A stretch of DNA of 64,000 bases from Dokdonella_A sp044227025 (lineage in GTDB: Bacteria; Pseudomonadota; Gammaproteobacteria; Xanthomonadales; Rhodanobacteraceae). This document shows, one piece after another, positions 50,677 through 59,405 of this stretch. The first letter of the stretch is position 1; each line of letters starts with the position of its first letter. The notes under the pieces were generated by a model. It was not told the DNA's origin. It did not search any database and saw only the letters and a list, made by a program, of their open reading frames with translations. Both the position numbers and the translations under genes were made by a program. The DNA is taken from NCBI RefSeq assembly GCF_044227025.1, contig NZ_JBGAFX010000003.1, forward strand, positions 62,001 to 126,000, written 5' to 3'.

Positions 50677-51810
50677 TCAGCGTGTCACGGCGTCTCGTTC
50701 CGGCGGCGCATCCCCGGCGCGAACCGCCAGCGGCCGCACGTCGTTGACCAGGTGCATCAGGAACAAGCCGGGTTGCTCCTGCATCATCAGGTGTGCCGAA
50801 TCGTCGAACCAGAACATGCGCTTGTGCGGCGCATGCAATTTCGCGAACCAGCGCGCGGCGACCTCGTTCGACGTGGTGTAGTCGTGGCGGCCATTGAAGA
50901 GGAAAATCGGACAGGAAAATCGCGTGTTCTTGCCGAAATCGGTGGCCGCCATCGGCGCCAGCAGATGTTCGAGCGAGAACAGGCCACCCTGGTCGATCGC
51001 GCCGAGTTCCTCGTTGCTGTAGTCGGGAGACAGCTTGCGCGCGTCGTCGAACGGTTTGTATTCGGTGCGACCCCAGGCGAGACCCCCGAAGTACATCGTC
51101 CACTTGCGTTGCGCGCCGATGCGCTCGATCGTCAACTTGTCCGGATCGCCGGGGTAGGGCGCGAGCGCTTCCAGCTCCCGCACCGCGGTCGCGTTGCCCT
51201 GCGTGCGTGCCTGTTCGAGCGCCCAGCGATAGCCGTCTGCTTCGCTGCGCGGCGAATCGGCGATCTGGCCGGCGCCGAGGTAGGCATGCAGCCATTGCGG
51301 ATGGCGTCGCGCGACTTCTTCGCCGACGATGCTGCCCCACGAGTGGCCGAGCAGGAAGATCTTCTGCTTGCCATAGCTCGTGCGCAGGTAGGCGATCATC
51401 GCTTCGGCATCGCCGACCATGCCGTCGATCGTCATGCCCGGCGCCATCGCCTCGCGCGTGTTCGAGGCGAATGTCTTGCCCGCGCCGCGCTGGTCCCACT
51501 GCACTACGGTGAAGAAATCCTCCCACGGCCGCTGGTAACCGTACGACTCGACCATCTCGACCGAACCGGGGCCGCCGTGCAGGTAGAGCAGGATCGGATT
51601 GCGCCGGTCGTTGCCGCGCACCGAAATCCACTGCTTGATGCCGTTGATCTCGACCGCCTTCAGTTCCTGCACGCCGTACGGCGACAGGATCTGGCGGCTC
51701 TGCGCGATGATCGCGCGCGCGTCATCGCGGCCGAAGGGCTTGTCAGCGGCGTGGGTCGCACTGGACAGGGTCAGCAAGGCAGCCAGGGTGAGAGGCACGG
51801 ATCGCTGCAT
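50677..51810 (-). CDS. Exported alpha/beta hydrolase (proline iminopeptidase-like, S33)
   Basis: 377 residues. A signal peptide (about 1-22, MQRSVPLTLAALLTLSSATH) is followed by the alpha/beta core with oxyanion motif LYLHGGPGSVEM (about 75-86), VVQWDQRGAGKTF, and nucleophile Ser in LLGHSWGSIVGEE. A cap domain and then FLFNGRHDYTT (Asp) and the DDSAHLMM His region follow. HGGPG plus DQRGxG is typical of proline iminopeptidases. ATG 51810 has GAGGAGG upstream; the in-frame ATG at 51849 is rejected. It is convergent with the methionine operon. Confidence 0.9.
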   Translation of the reverse strand: MQRSVPLTLAALLTLSSATHAADKPFGRDDARAIIAQSRQILSPYGVQELKAVEINGIKQWISVRGNDRRNPILLYLHGGPGSVEMVESYGYQRPWEDFFTVVQWDQRGAGKTFASNTREAMAPGMTIDGMVGDAEAMIAYLRTSYGKQKIFLLGHSWGSIVGEEVARRHPQWLHAYLGAGQIADSPRSEADGYRWALEQARTQGNATAVRELEALAPYPGDPDKLTIERIGAQRKWTMYFGGLAWGRTEYKPFDDARKLSPDYSNEELGAIDQGGLFSLEHLLAPMAATDFGKNTRFSCPIFLFNGRHDYTTSNEVAARWFAKLHAPHKRMFWFDDSAHLMMQEQPGLFLMHLVNDVRPLAVRAGDAPPERDAVTR

Positions 51811-51915
51811 GAAGTTCCTCCTCAATGCGGGCAGCGACTGCCGTTGCATAGCCGGGCCCGCTCGACTCGCGGCGCACGGGCGGACAAGCTCAGCTCCACT
51901 CCGCAGGGGTTTGTA

Positions 51916-52818
51916 TCACTCCTTGCGGATATCGATGTCGCCACTGAACGTCTCGAGCTTGACCTGCCCGCTGCCGCTGCCGGCGGTGGCCTCGAGGCTG
52001 CTGCCGGGACCGTGTTCGGGTTCGGTCACGCTGCCGAAGTCGCTGCGGATGCGGCCGCTGAAGGTCGAGGCGTTGAGGCGCGCCGATGCATCCGCGGGCA
52101 GGTACAGGTGGACGTCGCCACTCATCGTCTCGACGTCGATGCGCGCGCTCGCGTCCGGCTTGCCGCGCAGGGTGATGTCGCCGGACACGGTGCCGGCGGT
52201 GACCTCGCGGTAGCCCCCGTTCTCGGCGTCGATGTCGCCGGAGACGGTCTCGAACTTCACCGTGCCGGCGAGGCCGCGCGCGCGGATATTGCCGGACACG
52301 GTTTCGACGTGTGCACGTTCGGCGCCGCCGCTCACCTCGATGTCGCCGCTGACGCTGTCGAGCTCGAGCTCCTTCGCACCGCTGTCCAGGCGCAGCTTTC
52401 CGCTGACGCTGTCGACATTGAGCGTGCGGCCGGCGACGCCGCTGAGGCTGACATCCGCGCTGACCACTTCAATCTTCATCTCGGCGCCCTTCGGCACCTT
52501 GATGTCGAGCAGGCTGTCGCCCATGCGCGTGTCGGCACCCCAGCTGAACCAGCCTTGTTTGTCCGGTGCTTCGACCTTGATGCTGAGGCGATCGCCGCTG
52601 CCTTCGACCGAGAGCTTCTTGGCGCCGTCGCCGAGGGTGCCGCTGATCGCGACTTCGGACTTGTCCCAGCCGCTGACCGTGACCGAGCCCTTGATGTTCG
52701 ATACGTCGATGCGAGCGGTCGCATTCACCGCGCGCGTTTCGTTGATCGGCGTGCCGGCATGGGCGGCAGCGAGTGCGCCGAGCAGGGCGAGCGACAGGAT
52801 GGTGAGGGTGGTCTTCAT
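51916..52818 (-). CDS. DUF4097 family exported beta-repeat protein
   Basis: 300 residues. A signal peptide (about 1-22) is followed by repeated short beta-helical turns in which the V-S-G-D-I motif recurs about every 20 residues (SVSGKLRLDSGAKE, SVSGDIEVSGGAER, TVSGNIRARG, TVSGDIDAENGG, TMSGDVHLYLPADA). These are hallmarks of DUF4097/adhesin-like proteins. Such genes often follow an ECF sigma/anti-sigma pair, as here: it is third in a minus-strand operon after the sigma factor (53451-54032) and a one-TM protein, 16 bp downstream of the latter. The role is unknown. Confidence 0.87.
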   Translation of the reverse strand: MKTTLTILSLALLGALAAAHAGTPINETRAVNATARIDVSNIKGSVTVSGWDKSEVAISGTLGDGAKKLSVEGSGDRLSIKVEAPDKQGWFSWGADTRMGDSLLDIKVPKGAEMKIEVVSADVSLSGVAGRTLNVDSVSGKLRLDSGAKELELDSVSGDIEVSGGAERAHVETVSGNIRARGLAGTVKFETVSGDIDAENGGYREVTAGTVSGDITLRGKPDASARIDVETMSGDVHLYLPADASARLNASTFSGRIRSDFGSVTEPEHGPGSSLEATAGSGSGQVKLETFSGDIDIRKE

Positions 52819-52834
52819 GACGGGGCTCCTGTCA

Positions 52835-53296
52835 TCAGCCGGCGCGGGCGCCGTAGTGTTCGAGTTTCATGCGGCGAGCATTGGTGCGGTTCAGCAGGCT
52901 GACCAGGAAAACTGCATCGGGTCGCTGTTCGAGCGCCTGTTCGAGTTCGGCATGCGCGGAGTCGAGTACCACCGCGGCCCCGACCAGGCGCGGATCACCG
53001 TCCGGCGCGCGCGCGAAATCGCGCGCATCCGCAGGCGAAACGCGGCTCGGCATCGGCATGCTCCGGTTGGCGCTGAGCGTCGCGTCATCGGGCGTCCGCA
53101 AGACCGCAATGCCGGCGCCGAGCGCGATCAGCACGCTCGCCGCGGCGGCGAGCGGCAGCCAGTTGCGGTGCGCGGAGCGACGCGGTTGTGTCTCGGCCGT
53201 AGCGATGCGCGCGGCGATTCCAGGCCACAGGTCCACCTGCGGCATCCGCGGGGTGTTCATCTGGCGCAGTCCGCGCTGGGTTTCGAAATCATTCAT
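52835..53296 (-). CDS. Single-pass membrane protein between sigma factor and DUF4097 gene
   Basis: 153 residues. A cytoplasmic N-terminus contains QVDLWPGIAARIA (about 20-32), then one TM at about 46-66 (WLPLAAAASVLIALGAGIAV) and a polar C-terminal part with a helix (DSAHAELEQALEQRPDAVFL). The DLWP motif, TM position and sigma-factor neighbour match the 5551-6135 protein. A sigma-regulating role is inferred. A 60-bp tandem repeat separates it from the sigma gene. Confidence 0.75.
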   Translation of the reverse strand: MNDFETQRGLRQMNTPRMPQVDLWPGIAARIATAETQPRRSAHRNWLPLAAAASVLIALGAGIAVLRTPDDATLSANRSMPMPSRVSPADARDFARAPDGDPRLVGAAVVLDSAHAELEQALEQRPDAVFLVSLLNRTNARRMKLEHYGARAG

Positions 53297-53309
53297 GGTG
53301 TGTTCTCCA

Positions 53310-53450
53310 GCGATCGTCCCGATCGTGAAACAAGAGCGGCCGTACTATCCGCATTCCTCAGTCAACTCTTGCGATCGTCCTGATCACGAAACAAGGGCGG
53401 CCGTCCTGGCCGAACCTCAATCAGCCCTTGCGATCTTCCGTGATCGCCAA
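53310..53450. repeat. 60-bp tandem repeat inside a sigma-factor operon
   Basis: GCGATCGTCC-N-GATC begins at 53310 and 53371, with GAAACAAG(A/G)GCGGCCGT following in both; a third, decayed start GCGATCTTCCGTGATC lies at 53430. Periods are 61 and 59 bp. The array fills the gap between the sigma stop and the membrane-protein start and contains short inverted GATCG/CGATC steps. Confidence 0.75.
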
Positions 53451-54032
53451 CTATCCCAGCATCCCACGCAGCAAACCGCGCGCGCGATGCAATTGCGCCT
53501 TCGACGAACCGACCGCCATGCCGAGTTCGCGGCCGATCTCGTCGTGCTTCCAGCCTTCCACATCATGCAGCACCAGCACCGCGCGTGCGCGCGGCGGCAG
53601 TTTCGCCACTGCCTGCTCGAGGTCGGCGCGCTCACCGGCGCAGAAAGGGGTGACCGGCTCGCTCGCTGCTTCGAGCACGCCGTCCTCGACCGTGTCCTCC
53701 GGATCGCGCGCGCGAAGGTCCATCAGCGCGACATTCACCGCGAGGCGATGCAGCCAGGTCGAGAACGCGCTTTCGTGGCGGAAACTGTCGAGTTTTTGCC
53801 AGGCGCGCACGAACGCTTCCTGCGAGAGTTCCTGTGCGCGCGCCTCGTTCATGCCGGACAGGCGCCAGACCGCGCCGTGCACGCGCGCGGCATGGCGGCG
53901 ATAAAGCGCCTCGAACGCACGCATGTCGCCGGCCGCGGCGCGGCGCACCAGCTCGGTATCCGGCGATTCGGCAACCGCTTGTGCGCGTGGCGCATCGATC
54001 ATCGGCAGGGGCATGGCAAGGCAAGCGTTCAT
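53451..54032 (-). CDS. ECF RNA polymerase sigma factor
   Basis: 193 residues. Region 2 is at about 35-105 (DMRAFEALYRRHAARVHGAV, AQELSQEAFVRAWQKLDSFR, FSTWLHRLAVNVALMDLRAR), with a short acidic linker. Region 4 is at about 138-190 (AKLPPRARAVLVLHDVEGWK, HDEIGRELGMAVGSSKAQLH). An in-frame ATG 10 residues in (54002) is an alternative start. It leads the operon with the one-TM protein and DUF4097 gene, a common sigma/anti-sigma/effector grouping in Xanthomonads. Confidence 0.92.
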   Translation of the reverse strand: MNACLAMPLPMIDAPRAQAVAESPDTELVRRAAAGDMRAFEALYRRHAARVHGAVWRLSGMNEARAQELSQEAFVRAWQKLDSFRHESAFSTWLHRLAVNVALMDLRARDPEDTVEDGVLEAASEPVTPFCAGERADLEQAVAKLPPRARAVLVLHDVEGWKHDEIGRELGMAVGSSKAQLHRARGLLRGMLG

Positions 54033-54199
54033 CTTGCCAGCTTGGATGCGGGGAGGGAGGGGTTCGGTTTAAAGCCGGCCGCTTCGCGCGACGAGGCAAC
54101 ACCATCCCCGCCCGACCCTCCCCTTGAAGGAGAGGGCCGCACGCGCGGGAAGTTCCGCAGCCCTCGGGGATCGGAGGCCTGCGATACCGAGGCGCGAAC

Positions 54200-55984
54200 T
54201 CAACCCGCCGCCACTTTGCGCGCGGGCGCGTCCGCGTCGGCGAGCGCATCGGCCACGCGCCGCTGCTCGACGCGCAGGCGCTCCGGCGTGCGCGTGCCGA
54301 ACGAGTCGAGGTAGTGGCCGATGTCGGCGACTTCCCTGGCCCAGCCTTCGACGTCGACATCGAGCAGCTCGTCGAGCGCGCGCGCGTCGATCGACAAGCC
54401 TTCGACGTGCAGGTCGCCCTTGCGCGGCACGTATCCGATCGGCGTTTCGGTCGCGTCGGCGACGCCCTTGCAGCGGTCGATGATCCACTCCAGCACGCGC
54501 AGGTTGTCGCCGTAGCCCGGCCACAGGAACTTGCCGTCGGCGCCCTTGCGGAACCAGTTGACGTGGAAGATCTTCGGCAGTTGCGCGCCGGCCTTGTCGA
54601 ACGACAGCCAGTGCGCGAAGTAGTCGCCGTAGTTGTAGCCGCAGAACGGCTTCATAGCCATCGAGTCGCGTCGCAGCACGCCGACCGCGCCGGTCGCGGC
54701 GGCGGTCGTCTCCGAGCCCATCGCGGCGCCGACCAGCACGCCGTGCGCCCAGTCGTGCGCTTCGAACACGAGCGGCACCAATGAAGGCCGGCGTCCGCCG
54801 AACACGATCGCCGAGATCGGCACGCCCTGTGCGTCTTCCGCGTGCGGCGACCAGCTCGGGCACTGCTTCGCCGACACGGTGAAGCGCGAATTCGGGTGCG
54901 CGGCGGGGCCGTGCTTCGCATCGAACGGTCGACCCTGCCAGTCGGTGACCGGCGCGCCATGCGGCAGGCCTTCCCACCAGGGCTGGTTGTCCGCGGTGAC
55001 CGCGACGTTGGTGAAGATCGTGTCGTGCGAGATCGTCTCCATCGCGGTCGGATTGGTCGAACGACTGGTGCCGGGCGCGACGCCGAAGAAACCGGCTTCG
55101 GGATTGATCGCGTACAGGCGACCGTCCTTGCCCGGGCGCATCCAGCAGATGTCGTCGCCGATAGTCCACACCTTCCAGCCAGCCTTGCGGTAACCCTCGG
55201 GCGGAATCAGCATCGCGAGGTTCGTCTTGCCGCACGCGGACGGGAACGCCGCGGCGATGTAGTGCGTCTCGCCCTGCGGATTCTCGATGCCGACGATCAG
55301 CATGTGCTCGGCGAGCCAGCCCTCCTGGCGCGCCTGCCACGATCCGATGCGCAGCGCGTGGCACTTCTTGCCGAGCAGCGCGTTGCCGCCGTAGCCGGAA
55401 CCGTACGACTTGATCGTGAGCTCTTCCGGGAAATGCATGATCCAGCGGCGCTCGGGATCGAGTTCGCCGATCGAATGCAGGCCCTTGACGAAGGTGCCTT
55501 CCTTCTCGATGCGCGCGAGCGCCGGCGCACCCATGCGCGTCATGATGCGCATGTTCGCGACCACGTACGGCGAATCGGTGATCTCCACGCCACAGCGCGA
55601 CAGCGGGGAATCGATCGGACCCATGCAATACGGGATCACGTACAGCGTGCGTCCCTGCATGCAGCCGTCGAACAGCGCATCGATCTTCGCATGCGCCTCG
55701 GCCGGAGCCATCCAGTGATTGTTCGGGCCGGCGTCTTCCTCGTTCTTCGAGCAGACCAGGGTCAGGTGCTCGACGCGCGCGACGTCGGACGGATTCGAGC
55801 GGTGCAGGGTACAGCCCGGGTGCGTGTCCTGGTTGAGCTCAATCAGGACGCCGTCGGCGAGCATCTCGGCGCGCAGGGCGGCGTTCTCGGCGGCGGAGCC
55901 GTCGCACCATCGGATGCTTTCGGGTCGGGTCAGGCGGGCGACGGTGTCGACCCAGTCATTCAGGGCTTTGAGCTTGCTGGCCAT
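54200..55984 (-). CDS. pckG: Phosphoenolpyruvate carboxykinase (GTP)
   Basis: 594 residues, the normal GTP-type length. Converts oxaloacetate plus GTP to PEP, the entry to gluconeogenesis. The kinase loop with the hyper-reactive cysteine is FPSACGKTNLAM (C251). MHFPEELTIKSYGSGYGGNA, IGDDICWMRPGKDGRLYAIN and PEAGFFGVAPGTS are family signatures, and FGGRRPSLVPLVFE matches the GTP-enzyme substrate region. ATG 55984 has GGAG upstream; a 33-residue upstream extension is not protein-like. Confidence 0.97.
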   Translation of the reverse strand: MASKLKALNDWVDTVARLTRPESIRWCDGSAAENAALRAEMLADGVLIELNQDTHPGCTLHRSNPSDVARVEHLTLVCSKNEEDAGPNNHWMAPAEAHAKIDALFDGCMQGRTLYVIPYCMGPIDSPLSRCGVEITDSPYVVANMRIMTRMGAPALARIEKEGTFVKGLHSIGELDPERRWIMHFPEELTIKSYGSGYGGNALLGKKCHALRIGSWQARQEGWLAEHMLIVGIENPQGETHYIAAAFPSACGKTNLAMLIPPEGYRKAGWKVWTIGDDICWMRPGKDGRLYAINPEAGFFGVAPGTSRSTNPTAMETISHDTIFTNVAVTADNQPWWEGLPHGAPVTDWQGRPFDAKHGPAAHPNSRFTVSAKQCPSWSPHAEDAQGVPISAIVFGGRRPSLVPLVFEAHDWAHGVLVGAAMGSETTAAATGAVGVLRRDSMAMKPFCGYNYGDYFAHWLSFDKAGAQLPKIFHVNWFRKGADGKFLWPGYGDNLRVLEWIIDRCKGVADATETPIGYVPRKGDLHVEGLSIDARALDELLDVDVEGWAREVADIGHYLDSFGTRTPERLRVEQRRVADALADADAPARKVAAG

Positions 55985-56097
55985 GGTCTCCGGGCGCAGG
56001 CGCCCGCGGGGGAAAGGGAGTGTCGGGACGTTAGCGGCGGTGTACCGCTCATGCAAGGCGGCCCGCCGCATGTTGCGCCGCATCGCATCGCTTGATC

Positions 56098-56118
56098 GCG
56101 CGGGGAAAATTCCCGCGC
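56098..56118. promoter_or_regulatory. Palindrome in the pckG/alpha-beta hydrolase divergent gap
   Basis: GCGCGGG (56098-56104) and CCCGCGC (56112-56118) flank an AT-rich GAAAATT centre. It lies about 115 bases upstream of pckG in a 439-base gap (55985-56423) in which no gene is seen. It could be an operator for one of the divergent genes. Confidence 0.35.
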
Positions 56119-56423
56119 ACCGCGCAGCGCTTGGATGTAATCGTTTTCAGCCCATGCGGCGCGCGGCACTCGCGATGTCCGCGCAGGCCGGTTCGAGCAA
56201 TGGGGCGGGGTCGGCTGCGGCATTCGGCCGCAGGGGTGGTGTCGAAGGGGCGGCGGCAATTTTTCCGGCTCACGCGCGTCGATTCCGCAAACATCCGCGG
56301 GGAGTTGGCGGTCCCGATTGCCTTCGCATCGATAAAGAACCTGATAACGCCCGTCCGCGTGCGGCTGTTCCACTGCGCGCCGTCGACGCACGCTCCCGTG
56401 CGTCGCACTTCGAGGAGCACGCC

Positions 56424-57278
56424 ATGAGCCAATCCACGCGCCACATCGTCCAGACCCCTTCCGGTCGCATCGCCTACGTCGAACAGGGCAGTGGCCCGGT
56501 GGCCCTGTTCGTGCACGGCGTCCTGCTCAACGGCTATCTCTGGCGCCACCAGCTCGCACAACTGTCCGATGCGCGCCGCTGCATCGCGCCGGACCTGCTC
56601 GCGCACGGCGACACCGAAATCGCGGCCGACCAGGACGTGTCGGTCACCGCCAACGCGCGCATGCTCGCCGAATTCCTCGACGCGCTCGACATCGATCAGG
56701 TCGACCTCGTCGGCAACGACAGCGGCGGCGGCATCGCCCAGATCTTCGCCGCGACGTATCCCGGACGCGTGCGCAGCCTCGCATTGACCAATTGCGACAC
56801 GCACGACAACTGGCCGCCCGCGGCGTTCAAGCCGTTCCTCGAGATGGCTGCAGCCGGCGGCTTGCGGGGCGCGCTCGGCGCGATGCTCGCGGACAAGTCG
56901 GTCTACCGCGCGGAGTCCGCGCTGGGTCCTGCCTACGAACGCCCGGCCGAGGTGGCCGACGAGACGATCGACCGCTATCTCGAGCCGCACTTGCGCAGTG
57001 CGCAGCGCACGCGCGACCTCGAGCGGTTCCTCGCCGAATTCGATCCACTGCACACGCTGCGCGTCGAAGCGGGCCTGCGCACGTTGCGCGCACCGACCTT
57101 GATTGCATGGGGCACCGACGACATCTACTTCGATGTTTCGTGGTCGCGTTGGCTCGCCGACCTGATCCCGGGCACGCGCAAGCGCGTCGAGTTCGACGGC
57201 GCGCGCATCTTCTTCCCGGAAGAACGCGCGGGCGATTTCAACAAGGAGCTGCGTGCACACTGGCTGGCCGCGGCGTGA
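56424..57278 (+). CDS. Alpha/beta hydrolase with Asp nucleophile (haloalkane dehalogenase/epoxide hydrolase-like)
   Basis: 284 residues, cytoplasmic. VALFVHGVLLNGYLW (about 24-38) gives the HG oxyanion region. The nucleophile elbow is LVGNDSGGGIAQ (about 94-105), where the G-x-D-x-G position is Asp, not Ser, as in haloalkane dehalogenases and epoxide hydrolases. The cap domain lies at about 130-210. The acid is in IAWGTDDIYF, and the His usually expected near the end is not obvious (VEFDGARIFFPEERAGDF). GAGGAG precedes the ATG. It shares an operon with the next gene (34-bp gap). Confidence 0.82.
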   Translation: MSQSTRHIVQTPSGRIAYVEQGSGPVALFVHGVLLNGYLWRHQLAQLSDARRCIAPDLLAHGDTEIAADQDVSVTANARMLAEFLDALDIDQVDLVGNDSGGGIAQIFAATYPGRVRSLALTNCDTHDNWPPAAFKPFLEMAAAGGLRGALGAMLADKSVYRAESALGPAYERPAEVADETIDRYLEPHLRSAQRTRDLERFLAEFDPLHTLRVEAGLRTLRAPTLIAWGTDDIYFDVSWSRWLADLIPGTRKRVEFDGARIFFPEERAGDFNKELRAHWLAAA

Positions 57279-57312
57279 TGCGGGCGACATCCACATTCCA
57301 TCGGAGACGAAC

Positions 57313-58083
57313 ATGAACACCGCAAGCAACAAAGCCGACGCATTCCATGCCCTGCACGTGCGCGGACGCCCGTTCGTCCTGCTCAACATCTGGGACCCCG
57401 GCAGCGCGAGCGCGGTCGCCGCCGGCGGCGCGTCCGCACTCGCGACCGGCAGCTGGTCGGTCGCCACCGCGCACGGCTATGCGGACGGCGAGAAGGTGCC
57501 GCTCGATCTCGCGCTCGACAACCTGCGCCGCATTGTCCAGGCGACCACGCTGCCGGTCAGCGTCGACCTCGAAAGCGGCTACGGCGCCGACGAATCCGCG
57601 GTCGCGGCGACGGTCGTGCGCGCGATCGAAGCCGGCGCGATCGGCTGCAATATCGAGGACAGCCATCCTGGCGACGGCACCCTGCGCGATATCGACGCGC
57701 AGGTGCGTCGGCTGCGAGCCGCGCGCGCGGCCGCGGACCGCCACGCGCAGCGCTTCTTCATCAACCTGCGCACCGACGTGTTCTTCCAGCAGGGCGTCGC
57801 GCATGACGACGAAGCAGTCGCGCATGCCCTCGAGCGCGCACGAGCGTATGCCGATGCGGGCGCCGACGGACTGTTCGCGCCCGGCCTCGCCGATGCCGCG
57901 TTGATCGAGCAGCTCGCCACCGATTCGCCGCTGCCGCTCAACATCATGGCCAGCGGCAACACGCCACCGCTCGCCACGCTCGCGCGCTGCGGCGTCGCGC
58001 GCGTGAGCCATGGGCCGGGTCCGTACGTGCAGGCTATGCAGGCGTTGCAGGCACGGGCGCGCGAGGTGTATGCGGCGGCGTAG
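57313..58083 (+). CDS. Isocitrate lyase/PEP mutase family protein
   Basis: 256 residues, TIM barrel. FVLLNIWDPGSASAVAAGGA (about 21-40), LPVSVDLESGYGAD (about 80-93, the metal-binding DxE region), GAIGCNIEDSHPGDGTL (about 110-126) and INLRTDVFF are the family pattern of carbon-carbon or phosphorus-carbon lyases with Mg2+. It lacks the KKCGH motif of isocitrate lyase, so it more resembles carboxyphosphonoenolpyruvate mutase/oxaloacetase-type members; substrate unknown. GGAGACGAAC precedes the ATG. Confidence 0.88.
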   Translation: MNTASNKADAFHALHVRGRPFVLLNIWDPGSASAVAAGGASALATGSWSVATAHGYADGEKVPLDLALDNLRRIVQATTLPVSVDLESGYGADESAVAATVVRAIEAGAIGCNIEDSHPGDGTLRDIDAQVRRLRAARAAADRHAQRFFINLRTDVFFQQGVAHDDEAVAHALERARAYADAGADGLFAPGLADAALIEQLATDSPLPLNIMASGNTPPLATLARCGVARVSHGPGPYVQAMQALQARAREVYAAA

Positions 58084-58212
58084 GATGCAGGAACGCGCCC
58101 TATGCGATCCGCGCCGCGCCGGCGTGCAAGCGCCAGAATGCGCGATGATTCCGGCCTCGGCCCCGGCCTCAGGGACCCGCAGCCCTCGGGCGCGCTGCCG
58201 TGCGAGCATTCC

Positions 58213-59058
58213 ATGACCGGCTTCCGCATCGAGCCCCTCCTCCATACGCGGACCGTCACCGTTCGGGACACGGTCTGCGACGGCAGCGGCGAACACGCCG
58301 CCGGGGCGGCATGGTGCGCGCAGCCGCATCTCGTGTTCCCGTACCGCGGTCTGTTCGTGCGCCACCAGGGGCAGGAACTCGCTGTCGCCGAGGCGGGGCA
58401 GGTGCTGCTGTCGAACGCATGCGCCGACTACGGCACGCGCCATCCGGTTCCTGGCGGCGACGCGAGTCTCATCGTGCACGTCGAGGAATCCATGCTGCGC
58501 GAAGTCACCCCGCGTGGCTTGCTGCGCGACGGCGAGGCCATCCGGTTCGATCCGTTGCGCCTGCGCATCGACGCGCGCGCGCAGGCGCTCGTCGCGATGC
58601 TGCGCCATGGCCTGCGTGAAGCGATCGCAGAGCCGCTCGAAGCGGAAAGCCTTGCGCTCACCCTGGTGCAACGCTCGCTCGGGCCGCGCACCGCACATGC
58701 GGCCGGCTCCAGCAGCGGCAGGCAGCGCCTCGCCGACCGCACCAAGCTCGTCCTCGCGAGCGACCTCTCACGCCGCTGGACGCTCGCCGAGATCGCCGCC
58801 GAGATCGGCGTCTCGCCGGTCTACCTCACGCAGGTGTTCCAGCAGGTCGAAGCGATGCCGTTGTACCGCTACCAGCTGCGCCTGCGCCTCGCGCGCGCGC
58901 TCGACCGCATCGGCGACATCGATGACCTCGGCCAGCTCGGCTTCGAACTCGGCTTCTCCAGCCACAGTCACTTCAGTGCCGCATTCCAGCAGGCCTACGG
59001 CCGTTCTCCATCGGAGTTCCGCGAAGCGGTGATCGCGCGACGGCGGCGCGATCCTTGA
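58213..59058 (+). CDS. AraC family transcriptional regulator 3
   Basis: 281 residues. A cupin-like N-terminal sensor (about 1-130, QPHLVFPYRGLFVRHQGQEL) is followed by a C-terminal AraC DNA-binding domain (about 175-275). Its two HTHs include LAEIAAEIGVSPVYLTQVFQ and LGQLGFELGFSSHSHFSAAF, then the QQAYGRSPSEFR signature. It is not closely related to the two AraC regulators beside the receptors. It follows the hydrolase/PEP-mutase pair on the same strand and may control it. ATG 58213 is the only reasonable start near the cupin domain. Confidence 0.9.
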   Translation: MTGFRIEPLLHTRTVTVRDTVCDGSGEHAAGAAWCAQPHLVFPYRGLFVRHQGQELAVAEAGQVLLSNACADYGTRHPVPGGDASLIVHVEESMLREVTPRGLLRDGEAIRFDPLRLRIDARAQALVAMLRHGLREAIAEPLEAESLALTLVQRSLGPRTAHAAGSSSGRQRLADRTKLVLASDLSRRWTLAEIAAEIGVSPVYLTQVFQQVEAMPLYRYQLRLRLARALDRIGDIDDLGQLGFELGFSSHSHFSAAFQQAYGRSPSEFREAVIARRRRDP

Positions 59059-59170
59059 GGGTGCGCCGTGCGCGATGGTTGCGCCACGACAGGTTGCTAA
59101 AGATTCCGACAGCACCTCGTCCGCTTCCGGAGCACACTGTTCATGCCATCCACCCGACAGGAGATCCGCC

Positions 59171-59320
59171 ATGACCCAGAAAACCTGTGCTGCCTGCGAT
59201 TGCGCGCTCGACGACAGCGCAATCAACGTGAAACTCGGCGGACGCACCGTCGAAGTATGTTGCGAGGAATGCGCGACGAAACTCAAGGAAGCATTCGTCT
59301 CGGCATCGTCGAAGGAGTGA
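59171..59320 (+). CDS. Very small Cys-rich metal-binding-type protein
   Basis: 49 residues with Cys at 6, 9, 11, 30, 31 and 34 (CAACDC near the start, CCEEC in the middle). The pattern resembles a TRASH/YHS-type metal-binding knuckle found alone or fused to copper and heavy-metal proteins. AGGAG lies upstream of the ATG. No copper-resistance gene is next to it; neighbours are AraC regulator 3 and a convergent GTPase. Role could be zinc or copper binding. Confidence 0.75.
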   Translation: MTQKTCAACDCALDDSAINVKLGGRTVEVCCEECATKLKEAFVSASSKE

Positions 59321-59405
59321 GCGAAGCGCCCGATCGGAGGTGCGAGCGCACGGGATGGGCTTGCATGACCGGGAATCGCTGGTTCGACTCGACTGGCGCG
59401 CCGTC

